A model generated the notes under the pieces. It ran no database searches and was not told the origin of the DNA. It was given only the letters and a program-made list of their open reading frames with translations. A program made the position numbers and the translations under genes. From Candidatus Gastranaerophilales bacterium (lineage in GTDB: Bacteria > Cyanobacteriota > Vampirovibrionia > Gastranaerophilales > Gastranaerophilaceae), in assembly GCA_944325165.1 (NCBI GenBank), contig CALUZF010000007.1, forward strand, positions 1-32,564: a DNA stretch of 32,564 bases. The letters are read 5' to 3'. Of this stretch, positions 16,634 through 24,276 are shown one piece after another. Positions within the stretch are counted from its first letter, which is position 1. Every line of letters starts with the position of its first letter.

Positions 16634-17737
16634 TTATTGTTCTGTTTTAATTTCTACAAATTTATTGTTTATGCGTCCATATCTTTTTTGGCATTTTGTA
16701 GTATTGTTTTGTTTTATTATGTTTTCTATATATTCTTTTATGCTGCCATCATCTTCAAAATTATATATAAATAAACTTTGTCCATTGTAATTTCTTGTAA
16801 TTGTACAGTTTTGAGCACAGCTTTTAAGTTTTTTATCATTAAAAGAGTATAATCTTTCTACAGAATTTGTATTGTTAATTTTATCTTCTTGACTGTTTTT
16901 TGAGAATAGCGATAATTCATTGTTGAAAAATGTGTAAATTTCATCAAAAATCCTATTATTTTGGGTTTCTTTGCCGTTTTTCAAATAACGTAAAATATCT
17001 CCGTTGTAATCAAATTCAAATATATGAGATATAGCGCCTAAACTATCAGCTTCTGCTTCTTTAAACATTGTAAGTATGCCATCTTCAAATGAAAAACTTT
17101 TGATTTTAGGTTTAGCGCTGTTTTCTTGTGTATGTTTTAATATTTTTTCTATGTTAATTGCAAAATCGTTGTTATCTTGATATAAGGTTTCGCTGAAAAA
17201 TGTTTCTCTAAGTATTTGTCTTGCATCATCTAATTCAACCATAACCATTCCATCAGATTTTCTTTGGAAGTATCTGTTTATTTTATTGTCTTTATATACC
17301 ATATTATAATTATTTTTTCTGCCTTGCGTGATGAGTGATAATACTTCATCAAATTCTTTTTTACCTTCTTCAATAATATCGGCACCTTTTCTTTTGATTT
17401 TATCGGTTTCTTCGATTATTTGAGAGCCTTCATTAAATATTTCTTTGCCTTTTTCTAATATTTTGTCAATTTCTTGTGTATTTTTAGAACCTGGTTTTTT
17501 TATTATCAAATATGCAGATACTATAGCTGCTGCTACAATGCCTGCAATAAGCCCCAAAGTTAATTTTTTGTTATTCTTTAATTTATCAAGAAAACCGGAT
17601 TTTTTGGATAGCTCGACTGTATCTTTTGATTGTTCAATCTTTATTGGCGCAACAAAGGTGTTTTGGGCAGAATTTGTATTTTTTGCCTTCGATTTGTTTT
17701 CAATATATTTTTGATTTATAGCGCTAAGTGTAGTCAT
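16634..17737 (-). CDS. Unrecognised single-pass membrane protein with coiled segment
   Basis: 367 residues from ATG 17737. A polar N-terminal tail (about 1-50) is followed by a lysine cluster and one membrane segment (GLIAGIVAAAIVSAYLII, about 61-78), then a heptad-like helical stretch (about 88-140, IDKILEKGKEIFNEGSQIIE and on) and a repeat-like C-terminal region with FEFDYNGDILRYLKNGKE and LRETFFSET elements like those of the downstream protein. The start MTTLSAINQ resembles MKISALATQ and MKLTAVSDN of other unknown proteins here. I drop the longer frame from 17806 because a good promoter (TTGACT-17-TATATA) lies inside it. The likely start of transcription is only about 6 bases before the ATG. 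Function unknown. Confidence 0.78.
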   Translation of the reverse strand: MTTLSAINQKYIENKSKAKNTNSAQNTFVAPIKIEQSKDTVELSKKSGFLDKLKNNKKLTLGLIAGIVAAAIVSAYLIIKKPGSKNTQEIDKILEKGKEIFNEGSQIIEETDKIKRKGADIIEEGKKEFDEVLSLITQGRKNNYNMVYKDNKINRYFQRKSDGMVMVELDDARQILRETFFSETLYQDNNDFAINIEKILKHTQENSAKPKIKSFSFEDGILTMFKEAEADSLGAISHIFEFDYNGDILRYLKNGKETQNNRIFDEIYTFFNNELSLFSKNSQEDKINNTNSVERLYSFNDKKLKSCAQNCTITRNYNGQSLFIYNFEDDGSIKEYIENIIKQNNTTKCQKRYGRINNKFVEIKTEQ

Positions 17738-17749
17738 ATTTTTATCTTC

Positions 17750-17778
17750 TATATAATTAATAAAAACATTAAAGTCAA
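17750..17778 (-). promoter_or_regulatory. Promoter of the 17737 gene
   Basis: On the minus strand TTGACT (17778-17773), 17-base spacer, TATATA (17755-17750). Only 12 bases separate the -10 from ATG 17737, giving a leader of about 6 bases without a clear ribosome site. Confidence 0.65.
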
Positions 17779-17857
17779 AAAATTTGCTAGTAATAAAGTT
17801 AAACATTTTAAGATTTGTAAAAAAGTTTTGTATATAAAAAATAATTTTTATTTGTAA

Positions 17858-17933
17858 TATAATGTTTTTTACAATGTTGTTATCGGGTCGGAATTAAAAA
17901 CCTTACCGGTATAGATAAATTAAGGAGAAAAAG
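17858..17933 (+). promoter_or_regulatory. metK -10 box and structured leader
   Basis: TATAAT at 17858-17863 should start a leader of about 64 bases. TATCGG (17881-17886) can pair with CCGGTA (17906-17911; six pairs, one G-T). CCTTA (17901-17905) is complementary to TAAGG (17921-17925) within the metK ribosome site AAGGAG (17922-17927). This could be a translational switch, plausibly for S-adenosylmethionine, but it does not match any SAM riboswitch consensus that I can recognise. Confidence 0.4.
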
Positions 17934-19190
17934 ATGACATTAAAAAATTTTTTATTTACGTCTGAATCAGTTACAGAAGGACATCCTGATAAAGTATGCG
18001 ATCAGATTTCTGACGCTATTTTAGATGAATTTTTAACTAAAGATTCAAAATCAAGAGTTGCCGCAGAAACTACTGTTACAACAGGTATGGCTCTTGTTTG
18101 CGGTGAAATTACATCTAATTGTTATGTTGATATTCCAACAGTTGTTAGAAATACAATCAAATCAATCGGATATAACGGCGAAGAAGGTGGCGGTTTTGAT
18201 TATAAAACTTGCGCTGTTTTAACTTCGATTGATGAACAATCAACAGATATCGCAGGCGGTGTTAATAAAGCTTTAGAAACTCGCTCAGATAACGCTGATA
18301 CATCAAAAGAAGAAACACTCGATATAGGCGCAGGCGATCAAGGTATTATGTTTGGTTATGCTTGTAATGAAACACCAGAATTAATGCCTATGCCAATCGC
18401 TTTAGCTCATAAATTAGCGTACAAATTAGCTGAAATAAGAAAACAAAGACGTGTTAACTATCTAAGACCGGACGGCAAAAGTCAAGTTACTGTTGAATAT
18501 GTAGATGGTAAACCAAAAAGAATTGATACAATTGTTATTTCAACCCAACATGATCCTATAGTAAACGGTGTTGAAGATAATCAAAAAATTCAAGAAATCA
18601 TAAGAAAAGATATGATTGAATTGGTTATTAAACCTGTTTTTGAAAATTATGATGTTAAACCTGATGAAACTACTAAATATTTAATTAATCCATCTGGAAG
18701 ATTTGTTATTGGCGGACCTCAAGGCGACGCTGGTTTAACAGGAAGAAAAATCATTGTTGATACTTATGGCGGTTATGCTCGTCATGGTGGCGGTGCTTTT
18801 TCTGGAAAAGATCCAACCAAAGTTGACCGCTCTGCAGCATACGCTGCTCGCTGGGTAGCAAAAAATATTGTAAAAGCAGGACTAGCTGAAAAATGCGAAA
18901 TCGAATTAGCTTATGCTATTGGTCGTGCTCAACCTGTGTCAGTATTGGTTGATACTTTTGATACGGGTAAAATAGCTGACGAAGAATTATCAAAAATTGT
19001 TTCTGAAACATTTGATTTAAGACCTGCAGCAATTATTAAGCAATTTGATTTAAGAAATTTACCTGCTAAAAATGGCGGTAAATTCTATCAAAAGCTTGCT
19101 GCGTATGGTCATGTCGGAAGAGAAGATTTCTCTATTCCTTGGGAGGAAACTCAAATGACTGAAATTCTTCTTCAAAAAGCGGGGCTATAA
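17934..19190 (+). CDS. metK: S-adenosylmethionine synthetase
   Basis: Makes S-adenosylmethionine from methionine and [23 protein letters not shown] (about 8-27) carries the ATP/metal His and Asp; [12 protein letters not shown] (about 124-135) and [20 protein letters not shown] with [22 protein letters not shown] are the family signatures. At 418 residues it is longer than the E. coli enzyme (384); I recall cyanobacterial enzymes as being of similar length. AAGGAG lies 6 bases before the ATG in a leader that may fold over it. A perfect 9-bp hairpin lies just downstream of the stop. Confidence 0.97.
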   Translation: MTLKNFLFTSESVTEGHPDKVCDQISDAILDEFLTKDSKSRVAAETTVTTGMALVCGEITSNCYVDIPTVVRNTIKSIGYNGEEGGGFDYKTCAVLTSIDEQSTDIAGGVNKALETRSDNADTSKEETLDIGAGDQGIMFGYACNETPELMPMPIALAHKLAYKLAEIRKQRRVNYLRPDGKSQVTVEYVDGKPKRIDTIVISTQHDPIVNGVEDNQKIQEIIRKDMIELVIKPVFENYDVKPDETTKYLINPSGRFVIGGPQGDAGLTGRKIIVDTYGGYARHGGGAFSGKDPTKVDRSAAYAARWVAKNIVKAGLAEKCEIELAYAIGRAQPVSVLVDTFDTGKIADEELSKIVSETFDLRPAAIIKQFDLRNLPAKNGGKFYQKLAAYGHVGREDFSIPWEETQMTEILLQKAGL

Positions 19191-19223
19191 TAAGTTAATT
19201 AATATTGTAAAATTATACAATTT

Positions 19224-19258
19224 GCCACCTTATAATTTTAAGGTGGCTGTTGTATAAT
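19224..19258 (+). promoter_or_regulatory. Hairpin after metK and -10 box of the next gene
   Basis: GCCACCTTA (19224-19232) and TAAGGTGGC (19239-19247) form a perfect 9-bp stem with a 6-base loop but without a T run, so it is a weak terminator at best. TATAAT (19253-19258) starts 5 bases later and ends 6 bases before ATG 19265, implying a leaderless mRNA. No good -35 is visible. Confidence 0.5.
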
Positions 19259-19264
19259 TGAGGC

Positions 19265-19801
19265 ATGAGAAAAAATAATCCAACTGCTCATATCGGAGAG
19301 CTTATTAATAAAACTGCTTTTGGGGAGACTATTAAAGGTCAAAAATTCGGGCAAATTATCAAACATTCAACAATTTTTTCTTTTTGGAATAATATTGTCG
19401 GAGCTAAGTTTGCAAAATTTACAAAACCTTATGCTATCAAATTTCAAAAATTATATGTTAGCGCAAAAAGTCCTGTTTTAGTTCAAGAGCTTAGTCTTTA
19501 TAAAGCTAAAATTTTGAAAAATATTAATTCTTATTCAATGCCATTAGGTATTGAGATTAAAGATATTATATTTAGTTATAAAAATTATGCTGTTTCAATA
19601 CCTGAAACTATGTCAAGTCTTGTTGAGGATAAGCCTATTGAAATAACTAATTCTCAATTGGAAGAAGTAAAAATTAATGAGCAGGTTGAGCAAAAATTAA
19701 AGGCTAATATAGATAAAATAAATTTTTTAAATGATGAACAAAAAGATAATTTTTCAAAAAAGATTATCGATACATATAAAGCAAAATTAATTCAAGATTA
19801 A
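19265..19801 (+). CDS. DciA-like protein (DUF721)
   Basis: 178 residues. The first 110 match the DUF721/DciA pattern: a short helix, then FWNNIVGAKFAKFTKPYAIK, a strand LYVSAKSPVLVQELSLYKAKIL, and a final strand IEIKDIIFSY. DciA is the ancestral loader of the replicative helicase DnaB and is widespread, including in Cyanobacteria. The C-terminal third is charged and helical with no recognised domain. ATG 19265 has GAGG only one base before it, too close to serve as a ribosome site, and a TATAAT 6 bases upstream, so the message is probably leaderless. The assignment rests on the N-terminal pattern only. Confidence 0.72.
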   Translation: MRKNNPTAHIGELINKTAFGETIKGQKFGQIIKHSTIFSFWNNIVGAKFAKFTKPYAIKFQKLYVSAKSPVLVQELSLYKAKILKNINSYSMPLGIEIKDIIFSYKNYAVSIPETMSSLVEDKPIEITNSQLEEVKINEQVEQKLKANIDKINFLNDEQKDNFSKKIIDTYKAKLIQD

Positions 19802-19820
19802 AATTAATTTTTTTGTACGG

Positions 19821-19849
19821 TAGACAAATATTAAATTATATAGTATAAT
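19821..19849 (+). promoter_or_regulatory. Promoter of the small gene
   Basis: TAGACA (19821-19826), exactly 17 bases, TATAAT (19844-19849). Expected transcription start near 19856. Confidence 0.75.
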
Positions 19850-19879
19850 ATTTATCGCAGTCACATTTGAGGTATTTAA

Positions 19880-19966
19880 ATGATTAATTTATTAACTGTA
19901 TTATTACGACGCTTGTTCTCTTTAGAAGAAAGAGGACTTGTTTGCATTCCTATAGATAAAGATTAA
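19880..19966 (+). CDS. 28-codon small protein, or small RNA overlapping it
   Basis: A self-contained unit lies in the 331-base gap between the DciA-like gene and the 20133 gene. It has a promoter at 19821-19849, GAGG at 19869-19872 with a 7-base spacer, an open frame from ATG 19880 to TAA 19966, and a strong terminator at 19986-20013. The peptide begins MINLLTVLLRRLF and ends CIPIDKD: hydrophobic-basic first half, mixed second half, one Cys. The frame also holds a 9-bp hairpin (GTTCTCTTT 19915-19923, AAAGAGGAC 19929-19937, one G-T), so the roughly 158-base transcript could instead be a structured small RNA. I know no family for it. Confidence 0.55.
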   Translation: MINLLTVLLRRLFSLEERGLVCIPIDKD

Positions 19967-19985
19967 TTTAGTTTTAAAAATATGC

Positions 19986-20013
19986 AAAAAGACCTCTATA
20001 GGAGGTCTTTTTT
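19986..20013 (+). terminator. Strong intrinsic terminator of the small gene
   Basis: AAAAAGACCTC (19986-19996), loop TATAG, GAGGTCTTTTT (20002-20012), with T's to 20013. An 11-bp perfect stem about 20 bases after the 28-codon frame. Confidence 0.9.
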
Positions 20014-20040
20014 ATTGAGAAAAAATAGAAATGAGGTTAT

Positions 20041-20112
20041 ATGAATAACAAATTTAATTTTATTATTAATCGACGAGTTCAAAAACTTATGAACTTAATT
20101 TGGGGACTATAA
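20041..20112 (+). CDS. 23-codon small open frame ahead of the 20133 gene
   Basis: ATG 20041 to TAA 20112 after GAGG (20033-20036, 4-base spacer). The peptide starts MNNKFNFIINRRVQ and ends MNLIWGL. It lies 20 bases before the start of the unknown membrane protein and after the small-gene terminator, so it could be a leader peptide or a small protein of that operon. Support is limited to the ribosome site and position. Confidence 0.35.
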   Translation: MNNKFNFIINRRVQKLMNLIWGL

Positions 20113-20132
20113 TTTAAACTAAAGGAGAATAA

Positions 20133-21425
20133 ATGAAAATTTCAGCATTAGCAACACAAAATTCTATTAAATTGCTATCAGGACTTGCCAATAATGATGA
20201 TTCACTTGCGGCGATGGTCATAAAAGATTGGATTGGTGATGGCGCAACAGTTTATACTTATAAGAAAAACGGCGGAAAAGATGACGCCAGAGAAAAAGCG
20301 ATAGAAGAATTTGGAACAGGTGCTATTTGGCTTTTTGCGATACCTGCAATAAAGAAAATCATTGATTTTGCTATTTACCCGTTATTTAAGTTAAATTCTA
20401 AATTTGATCCAAGATTATTGGATAATAAAGAAAATTTGAAAACAATTTCAAAAATTGCACAAGGCGAAGAAAAGGCTTTGTTTGATAATTTGAATAATTT
20501 TAACCCTGTTTTAAAGAAATTTACAAATGCTCAAATGTATAAAGGTTTTGCAATAGGAAAATTTGCAATAGCAACATCTATTGCAGCATTTGCTTTGGGT
20601 AAAATAATTAAATACAAACAAAAAACAACAACAGATAGAATAAAGAAAGATAATAAAGCTGATAAAATATCATTCAATTCTAAAACAATAGAGAATGCTG
20701 TAAATGAAAATAAAAAATTTGATAAATATATAAATAACAGTCAAATTTCATTTAAAGGCGGATTATCCGAATTTATGTATAATCCAATTAAAAACACTAT
20801 GATATTAGATGGAGTTATTACTGCGACAAGATTAAAAGAAGCAAGAAAAGAAGAAAGACTTGAGGTTGCTTTTAAAGAGCTTTGTCAGATTGTGTTTATA
20901 TATGGACTAGCAAAACCTATTCAATTAGGTTTTGAAAAAATAGGCGAATTAATGAAAACTCCTATAAAATTAGACCCTAAGAATTTATTTACAAATAATC
21001 TTAAAGAATTAATAGAGCAGGCAAAACCATCAATCAATGAATTGAAAAATTCTAAAAATATTGTTGAAACATTATCTAATACCGATGTTAAGAGTCCTAT
21101 TATGACATTGCTTCAAAATGAGGGATTAATTTCTTTAACTAAAGATAAAAAAGCGCTAAGCGTATTAAAACCGATTGATGAGAGTGCTATTAAAAATGCG
21201 CTAAATAATTTTGAAAATATGCAAGATAATATAGGCAATTTAAAGCAATCTAAGATTTTTAAAGCTGTCGCAGTTATTGCAAATATATTAATTGCAGCAG
21301 GTATTATGGGTGTTATTCAACCTAAATTAACTATACTTTTAAGAAAAATTATGTATGGCACAAATGAAAATCCTGCAATTGCTCAAGAAGAAAAAAGATA
21401 TAAAAATGAAATTAAACTTCTATAA
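20133..21425 (+). CDS. Unrecognised membrane protein, third member of the local family
   Basis: 430 residues, no known domain recognised. It appears to contain two related halves: residues 25-80 (MVIKDWIGDGATV, then AIEEFGTGAIWLFAIPAIKK) and 220-270 (MILDGVITATRLKEARKEER, then AFKELCQIVFIYGLAKPI), the second just after ISFKGG (205-210). Hydrophobic stretches at about 62-85, 138-157, 251-267 and 377-395 suggest membrane insertion; the last is followed by IQPKL. These features recur in the proteins at 5505-6626 and 6623-7633. AAAGGAG lies 5 bases before ATG 20133. It ends 14 bases inside the convergent 82-residue gene. Confidence 0.82.
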   Translation: MKISALATQNSIKLLSGLANNDDSLAAMVIKDWIGDGATVYTYKKNGGKDDAREKAIEEFGTGAIWLFAIPAIKKIIDFAIYPLFKLNSKFDPRLLDNKENLKTISKIAQGEEKALFDNLNNFNPVLKKFTNAQMYKGFAIGKFAIATSIAAFALGKIIKYKQKTTTDRIKKDNKADKISFNSKTIENAVNENKKFDKYINNSQISFKGGLSEFMYNPIKNTMILDGVITATRLKEARKEERLEVAFKELCQIVFIYGLAKPIQLGFEKIGELMKTPIKLDPKNLFTNNLKELIEQAKPSINELKNSKNIVETLSNTDVKSPIMTLLQNEGLISLTKDKKALSVLKPIDESAIKNALNNFENMQDNIGNLKQSKIFKAVAVIANILIAAGIMGVIQPKLTILLRKIMYGTNENPAIAQEEKRYKNEIKLL

Positions 21426-21660
21426 ATAATTTTCTGCCTACAATGTTTGGTTTTCCGTTATAATATCCGGCAAAATATCCGCCTGCAACGGGCTGATTTT
21501 TGCCGTAGCTTGAGCTTGAGCCAAATGTTGTAGTTAAAAAGGGATTTTCATTTTCACTTTGTGAAAAAGGATTGTTTGTTTTTTGGCTTATTTTTTTAAT
21601 TGGTGCGCTATATGTGCTTGAGAGTGATTTTGTGATGATGGAAACCAAATTTGATAGCAT
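21412..21660 (-). CDS. Unrecognised 82-residue protein
   Basis: A hydrophobic/polar N-terminal helix (MLSNLVSIITKSL) leads to a Ser/Asn/Pro-rich linker and a glycine- and tyrosine-rich end, AGGYFAGYYNGKPNIVGRKL then FIEV. AAAGGA stands 7 bases before the ATG, so it is likely to be real although it overlaps the end of the 20133 gene by 14 bases. The compact C-terminal motif, preceded by a disordered linker, suggests a surface or assembly peptide, but this is inference and no family is recognised. The 250 bases beyond it (21661-21910) show no further gene, only the rny upstream region. Confidence 0.65.
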   Translation of the reverse strand: MLSNLVSIITKSLSSTYSAPIKKISQKTNNPFSQSENENPFLTTTFGSSSSYGKNQPVAGGYFAGYYNGKPNIVGRKLFIEV

Positions 21661-21910
21661 ATTTTTATCCTTTTTTTAAAATTTTAATAATATTTTTATT
21701 TAAGTCAACATTTAAATTTTATCATTTTTTTAAAGAAATAAATCAAACGTTTGAGGGTAAAATTTTAATAAAACTTAAACTATATTCAATTTTTAATTCT
21801 TATGGTAGAATTAAATTGTTAAGATGGCTTATATCATTTTTTATATATAAAATTAAATAGTAAATGTTATTGGTCTATCGCAAGATACACATTAGACGAG
21901 GATTAGGACA

Positions 21911-23443
21911 ATTAGCACTTTATTTTACATAATAATAGCAATATTAGTTCTGGCATGTGCAATGACTACTATATTGTTTGTTAGACAAAAGGCAAAAGTT
22001 GAAGTTCTTGAAAAAAATGAACAAAAATATATAGAGGACTTTAAAGAAAAAGAAGAATTTTTAAAGAAGGAAGCATTAATTTCTGCAAAAGAACAACTCC
22101 ATAAAGAAAGAATGGAGCTAGATGAGCTTGAGCGCAGTAAAAGAAGCGAATTTAATAAAATTCAAAATGAATTAACAAAAAAACAAGATGAAATTGATGC
22201 TATAAGACAAGAAGTTTCTGATAAAGAGGTTGCTCTCGATAAAAAATATACAGAATTAGAGCAAAAAGAAGATTATTTGGCTGATGCAATTGCAAAGCAA
22301 ATTACAGAGCTTGAGCGTGTTGCTCAAATGTCTCGTGATGAAGCAAAGGCAACTTTGTTAAATCAATTAAAAGATGAGCTTGCAAATGAGCAAATACAAT
22401 TAATTCGAGAAAACGAGTTAAAAATTAAAGAAACAGCCGAAGAACAAGCAAGAGAAATCTTATCTCAAACAATGCAAAAATGCGCTATTGAACAAGTTAT
22501 TGAAACAAGCGTTTGCGTTGTTTCTCTTCCATCTGATGAAATGAAAGGAAGAATAATCGGACGTGAAGGAAGAAATATCAGAACACTTGAAACATTGACA
22601 GGTGTAGATTTGATTATCGATGATACCCCTGAAGCAGTTGTATTATCTTCTTTTGATCCAATTAGAAGAGAAGTTGCAAAGTTGACAATTGAAAAGTTAA
22701 TTCAAGATGGTAGAATACATCCTGTTAGAATTGAAGAAGTTTACGAAAAATCTCTAAAAGAAATTGAAAATAAAATTAAACAAGAAGGTGAACGCGCAGC
22801 TGTTGACCTTGGAATTATGAACCTTAACAAAGAGCTTTCAAAGACACTTGGACGCTTATATTATAGAACAAGCTACGGTCAGAACGTTTTGAAACACTCA
22901 ATTGAAGTGGGTCAAATTGCAGGAATGCTTGCTGCAGAATTAGGTTCTGATGTTAAATTGGCAAAAAGAGCGGGTTTATTGCATGATATCGGAAAAGCAG
23001 TTGATCAAGAACAAGAAGGAACACATGTTCAGCTTGGTGCTGATTTAGCTCGAAGATATGGCGAAAAAGAAGCTGTAATCCATGCAATTGAAGCTCATCA
23101 TGATGATGTTGCCTGCAATAGTTTAACTGACGCTTTGGTTAAAATCGCTGATACTATTTCAGCCGGTCGCCCCGGAGCTCGCCGAGATACGCTTGAAATC
23201 TATATTAAACGCCTCAAAAAGCTGGAAGAAATTGCTAACAGCTATGAAGGCATTAAGCAGACATTTGCCGTGTCAGCAGGTCGAGAGGTTAGGGTTATTG
23301 TTCAGCCTTCTGTCTTTGATGATGTTGCAAGTGCAAAATTAGCTCGTGACATTGCTAAAAGAATTGAAGATGAATTGGAGTACCCTGGTCAAATTCGAGT
23401 AACTGTAGTTAGAGAAGCGAGAGTTACCGAAATTGCAAAATAG
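21911..23443 (+). CDS. rny: Ribonuclease Y, probable AUU start
   Basis: Membrane-anchored endoribonuclease that initiates mRNA decay. A long coiled coil (about 25-190) is followed by a KH domain ([17 protein letters not shown], about 210) and an HD domain ([12 protein letters not shown], about 358, then [13 protein letters not shown] and IEAHHDD). The first ATG is at 21962, but starting there removes the membrane helix that defines the family. Reading upstream in frame gives a complete anchor ([16 protein letters not shown]) back to a stop at 21893. No ATG, GTG or TTG lies between; ATT at 21911 has GAGG 9 bases before it. Starting there gives 510 residues, the usual length. Followed by a YmdB-type gene as in Bacillus. 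Confidence 0.93.
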   Translation: MSTLFYIIIAILVLACAMTTILFVRQKAKVEVLEKNEQKYIEDFKEKEEFLKKEALISAKEQLHKERMELDELERSKRSEFNKIQNELTKKQDEIDAIRQEVSDKEVALDKKYTELEQKEDYLADAIAKQITELERVAQMSRDEAKATLLNQLKDELANEQIQLIRENELKIKETAEEQAREILSQTMQKCAIEQVIETSVCVVSLPSDEMKGRIIGREGRNIRTLETLTGVDLIIDDTPEAVVLSSFDPIRREVAKLTIEKLIQDGRIHPVRIEEVYEKSLKEIENKIKQEGERAAVDLGIMNLNKELSKTLGRLYYRTSYGQNVLKHSIEVGQIAGMLAAELGSDVKLAKRAGLLHDIGKAVDQEQEGTHVQLGADLARRYGEKEAVIHAIEAHHDDVACNSLTDALVKIADTISAGRPGARRDTLEIYIKRLKKLEEIANSYEGIKQTFAVSAGREVRVIVQPSVFDDVASAKLARDIAKRIEDELEYPGQIRVTVVREARVTEIAK

Positions 23444-23454
23444 CAATTTGGCAC

Positions 23455-24276
23455 ATGTCAGAAAATTTCAAATTATTATTCATTGGTGATATCGTTGGAC
23501 GTGCAGGACGAGAAGTTGTAAAAAAATTTCTTGTTGATGAGAATAATGCGCAAAAATATGATTTTATAATTGCTAATGTTGAAAATGCAAGTCATGGGTT
23601 TGGTTTGACAAAGAAAAACCATGATGAACTACTAGATTGCAGTATTAATGCAATGACATCTGGAAATCATATTTGGGATAAAAGAGAAATTGTTAATTAT
23701 ATTGATGAAAGCCCTGCTCTAATTCGCCCTTACAACTATCATAAAGATGTAAAAGGTGTCGGATATAGAATATTTGACGACAAAATCATTGTGATTAATC
23801 TTTTAGGTAAGACATTTATGCCTCCGATAGATTGTCCTTTTAAAGCTTTAGAGGAATTAATAAATAAATTAAAAAATGAAATCGATTTAGAAAATAAAAT
23901 AATTTTTATTGATTTTCACGCTGAAGCAACGGCAGAAAAGGTATGCTTTGCTAAATTTGCTGCTGACTTGGGAGTTAGCGCTGTTGTTGGTACTCATACC
24001 CATGTTCCTACTGCCGATTATCAAATTTTGAATGAATGTTGCGCATATCAAAGTGATGTTGGTTTTTGCGGAAGTAAAAACGGTGTAATCGGTATGGAAT
24101 ATCTTGCATCTTTAAGAAGATTAATAACATCTGTTCCTGAAAGATTTGAAGTTGAGACATCTTCACCTTATATACTTAATGCCTGTGAAATTGATTTTTT
24201 CGGTAATTGTGCTAAAAGTATTAATAGAATAAGTTTTGAATATATTAAAGATGAGGAAAAGGAAAGTGAAGATTGA
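23455..24276 (+). CDS. ymdB: YmdB-type metallophosphoesterase (TIGR00282 family)
   Basis: 273-residue calcineurin-like phosphodiesterase; B. subtilis YmdB hydrolyses 2',3'-cyclic nucleotides and affects biofilm and RNA levels. Metal ligands are in LFIGDIVGRAGRE (about 8-20), NVENASHGFGLT, TSGNHIWDKRE, DFHAEATAEK and VVGTHTHVPTAD, the full set for the family. GFCGSKNGVIGME near residue 205 is also characteristic. It starts 11 bases after the rny stop. The rny-ymdB pairing is known from Firmicutes and supports a shared role in RNA metabolism. Only a weak ribosome site is visible. Confidence 0.92.
   Translation: MSENFKLLFIGDIVGRAGREVVKKFLVDENNAQKYDFIIANVENASHGFGLTKKNHDELLDCSINAMTSGNHIWDKREIVNYIDESPALIRPYNYHKDVKGVGYRIFDDKIIVINLLGKTFMPPIDCPFKALEELINKLKNEIDLENKIIFIDFHAEATAEKVCFAKFAADLGVSAVVGTHTHVPTADYQILNECCAYQSDVGFCGSKNGVIGMEYLASLRRLITSVPERFEVETSSPYILNACEIDFFGNCAKSINRISFEYIKDEEKESED

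Noticed and set aside
17869-17886. HLR1 (RpaB) site before metK
   Set aside because: Only the first half, TTTACAAT, matches; the second half does not.
21651-21860. 69-codon frame between the 82-residue gene and rny
   Set aside because: It is made of AT-rich codons (Phe, Ile, Lys, Leu), has no ribosome site, and overlaps the start of the opposite gene.
21864-21932. 22-codon frame overlapping the rny start in another frame
   Set aside because: No ribosome site, and it runs into the anchor helix region; kept only as a weak alternative explanation for the missing rny start codon.
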